DNA from: Candidatus Methylopumilus sp.
GTDB lineage: Bacteria; Pseudomonadota; Gammaproteobacteria; Burkholderiales; Methylophilaceae
DNA: 64,000 nucleotides
Assembly: GCA_024640945.1 (NCBI GenBank)
Contig: JAHEEA010000005.1
Location: forward strand, 1-64,000
Reading direction: 5' to 3'
Shown here: positions 63,460-64,000 of the stretch, one piece after another
Position numbering within the stretch: the first letter of the stretch is position 1
Layout: every line of letters begins with the position of its first letter
Translations under genes and position numbers: made by a program
The notes under the pieces: generated by a model
What the model saw: the letters and a program-made list of their open reading frames with translations, nothing else
What the model was told of the DNA's origin: nothing
Database searches by the model: none

Positions 63460-64000
63460 TTAACGAGCTGAATGATTGATCAATCCAATCATTTCCCTTG
63501 CATCCTTTATCAAGTGATGTGCGCCCCATTCAGCTGGACGGTCTTTTTCATCCAAATACCCATACATAGCAACAATAGTTTCCATTCCGGCAGCATTGCC
63601 AGCTTGAATGTCTCGCTCGGCATCACCGACATAAAAACAATCTTCTGGATTAACGTCGGCAAATTTGCAAGCTAGAAACAAGGTATCGGGTGCTGGTTTA
63701 GGCCTATCAGCATCATCCCCACAAACCAAACAGGTCATTCTTTCAGCAAGGCCCATCGCATCAATCAATGGCGCAGAAAAACGTCTAGGCTTGTTAGTTA
63801 CAACACCCCATCGCATCGATTGAGACTCGATAAAATCGAGCAATTCAGAAACACCATCAAACAAAACTGGATTGCGCGTAAAAACCTCATCATACAAATC
63901 AAGGTATTCAACACGCATTGCATTGAAAAGATCGTCTTTCTCACTCAAACCAAAACCAATACTCAACAAGCCTTTTGACCCATGAGAGGCATAAGGCCTA
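63460..64000 (-). CDS. gph: Phosphoglycolate phosphatase (HAD family), 5' end beyond window (partial)
   Basis: Reverse translation continues upstream of the track start: ..RPYASHGSKGLLSIGFGLSEKDD..; VVTNKPRRFSAPLIDAMGL, PKPAPDTLFLACKFADVNPEDCFYVGDAERDIQAGNAAGM. Confidence 0.92.
   Translation of the reverse strand, partial: RPYASHGSKGLLSIGFGLSEKDDLFNAMRVEYLDLYDEVFTRNPVLFDGVSELLDFIESQSMRWGVVTNKPRRFSAPLIDAMGLAERMTCLVCGDDADRPKPAPDTLFLACKFADVNPEDCFYVGDAERDIQAGNAAGMETIVAMYGYLDEKDRPAEWGAHHLIKDAREMIGLINHSAR

Noticed and set aside
63460-63969. TTG start at 63969 for the gph ORF
   Set aside because: The frame continues to the window end as RPYASHGSKGL, typical of Gph, so the gene is truncated by the window.

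Overview
This 64 kb window is AT-rich and almost fully coding. It looks like a chromosomal core region of a betaproteobacterium; Methylophilaceae-like is my inference from gene content and order, not tested. I see no prophage, IS element, integrase or CRISPR array. Recognisable blocks: queG<>tsaE-amiC-MBL-mutL-miaA; dapC; EamA transporter; SPINDLY/OGT-like TPR protein with mnmC; a lipoprotein-type PQQ dehydrogenase; tRNA-Glu and tRNA-Ala; queF with an LTA-synthase-like sulfatase and a glycosidase-kinase fusion; smc-zipA-ligA; msrPQ; pabC-mltG-tmk-holB-tatD; rpmF-plsX-fabHDG-acpP-fabF; two-subunit pyruvate carboxylase; maf; rpsB-tsf-pyrH-frr-uppS-cdsA-dxr-rseP-bamA-skp-lpxD-fabZ-lpxA-lpxB-rnhB; map-glnD; gph. 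The best candidates for something undescribed are (1) a protein combining a glycosidase-like TIM-barrel region and a WaaP/InaA-like kinase region, next to an LTA-synthase-like enzyme and coupled to queF; (2) several non-coding RNA-structure candidates: a pseudoknot-capable rpsB leader, a tsf-pyrH hairpin with an alternative pairing partner, a hairpin over the pabC start codon, and a 21-bp perfect AT-rich inverted repeat between miaA and dapC; (3) an orphan lipoprotein PQQ dehydrogenase.
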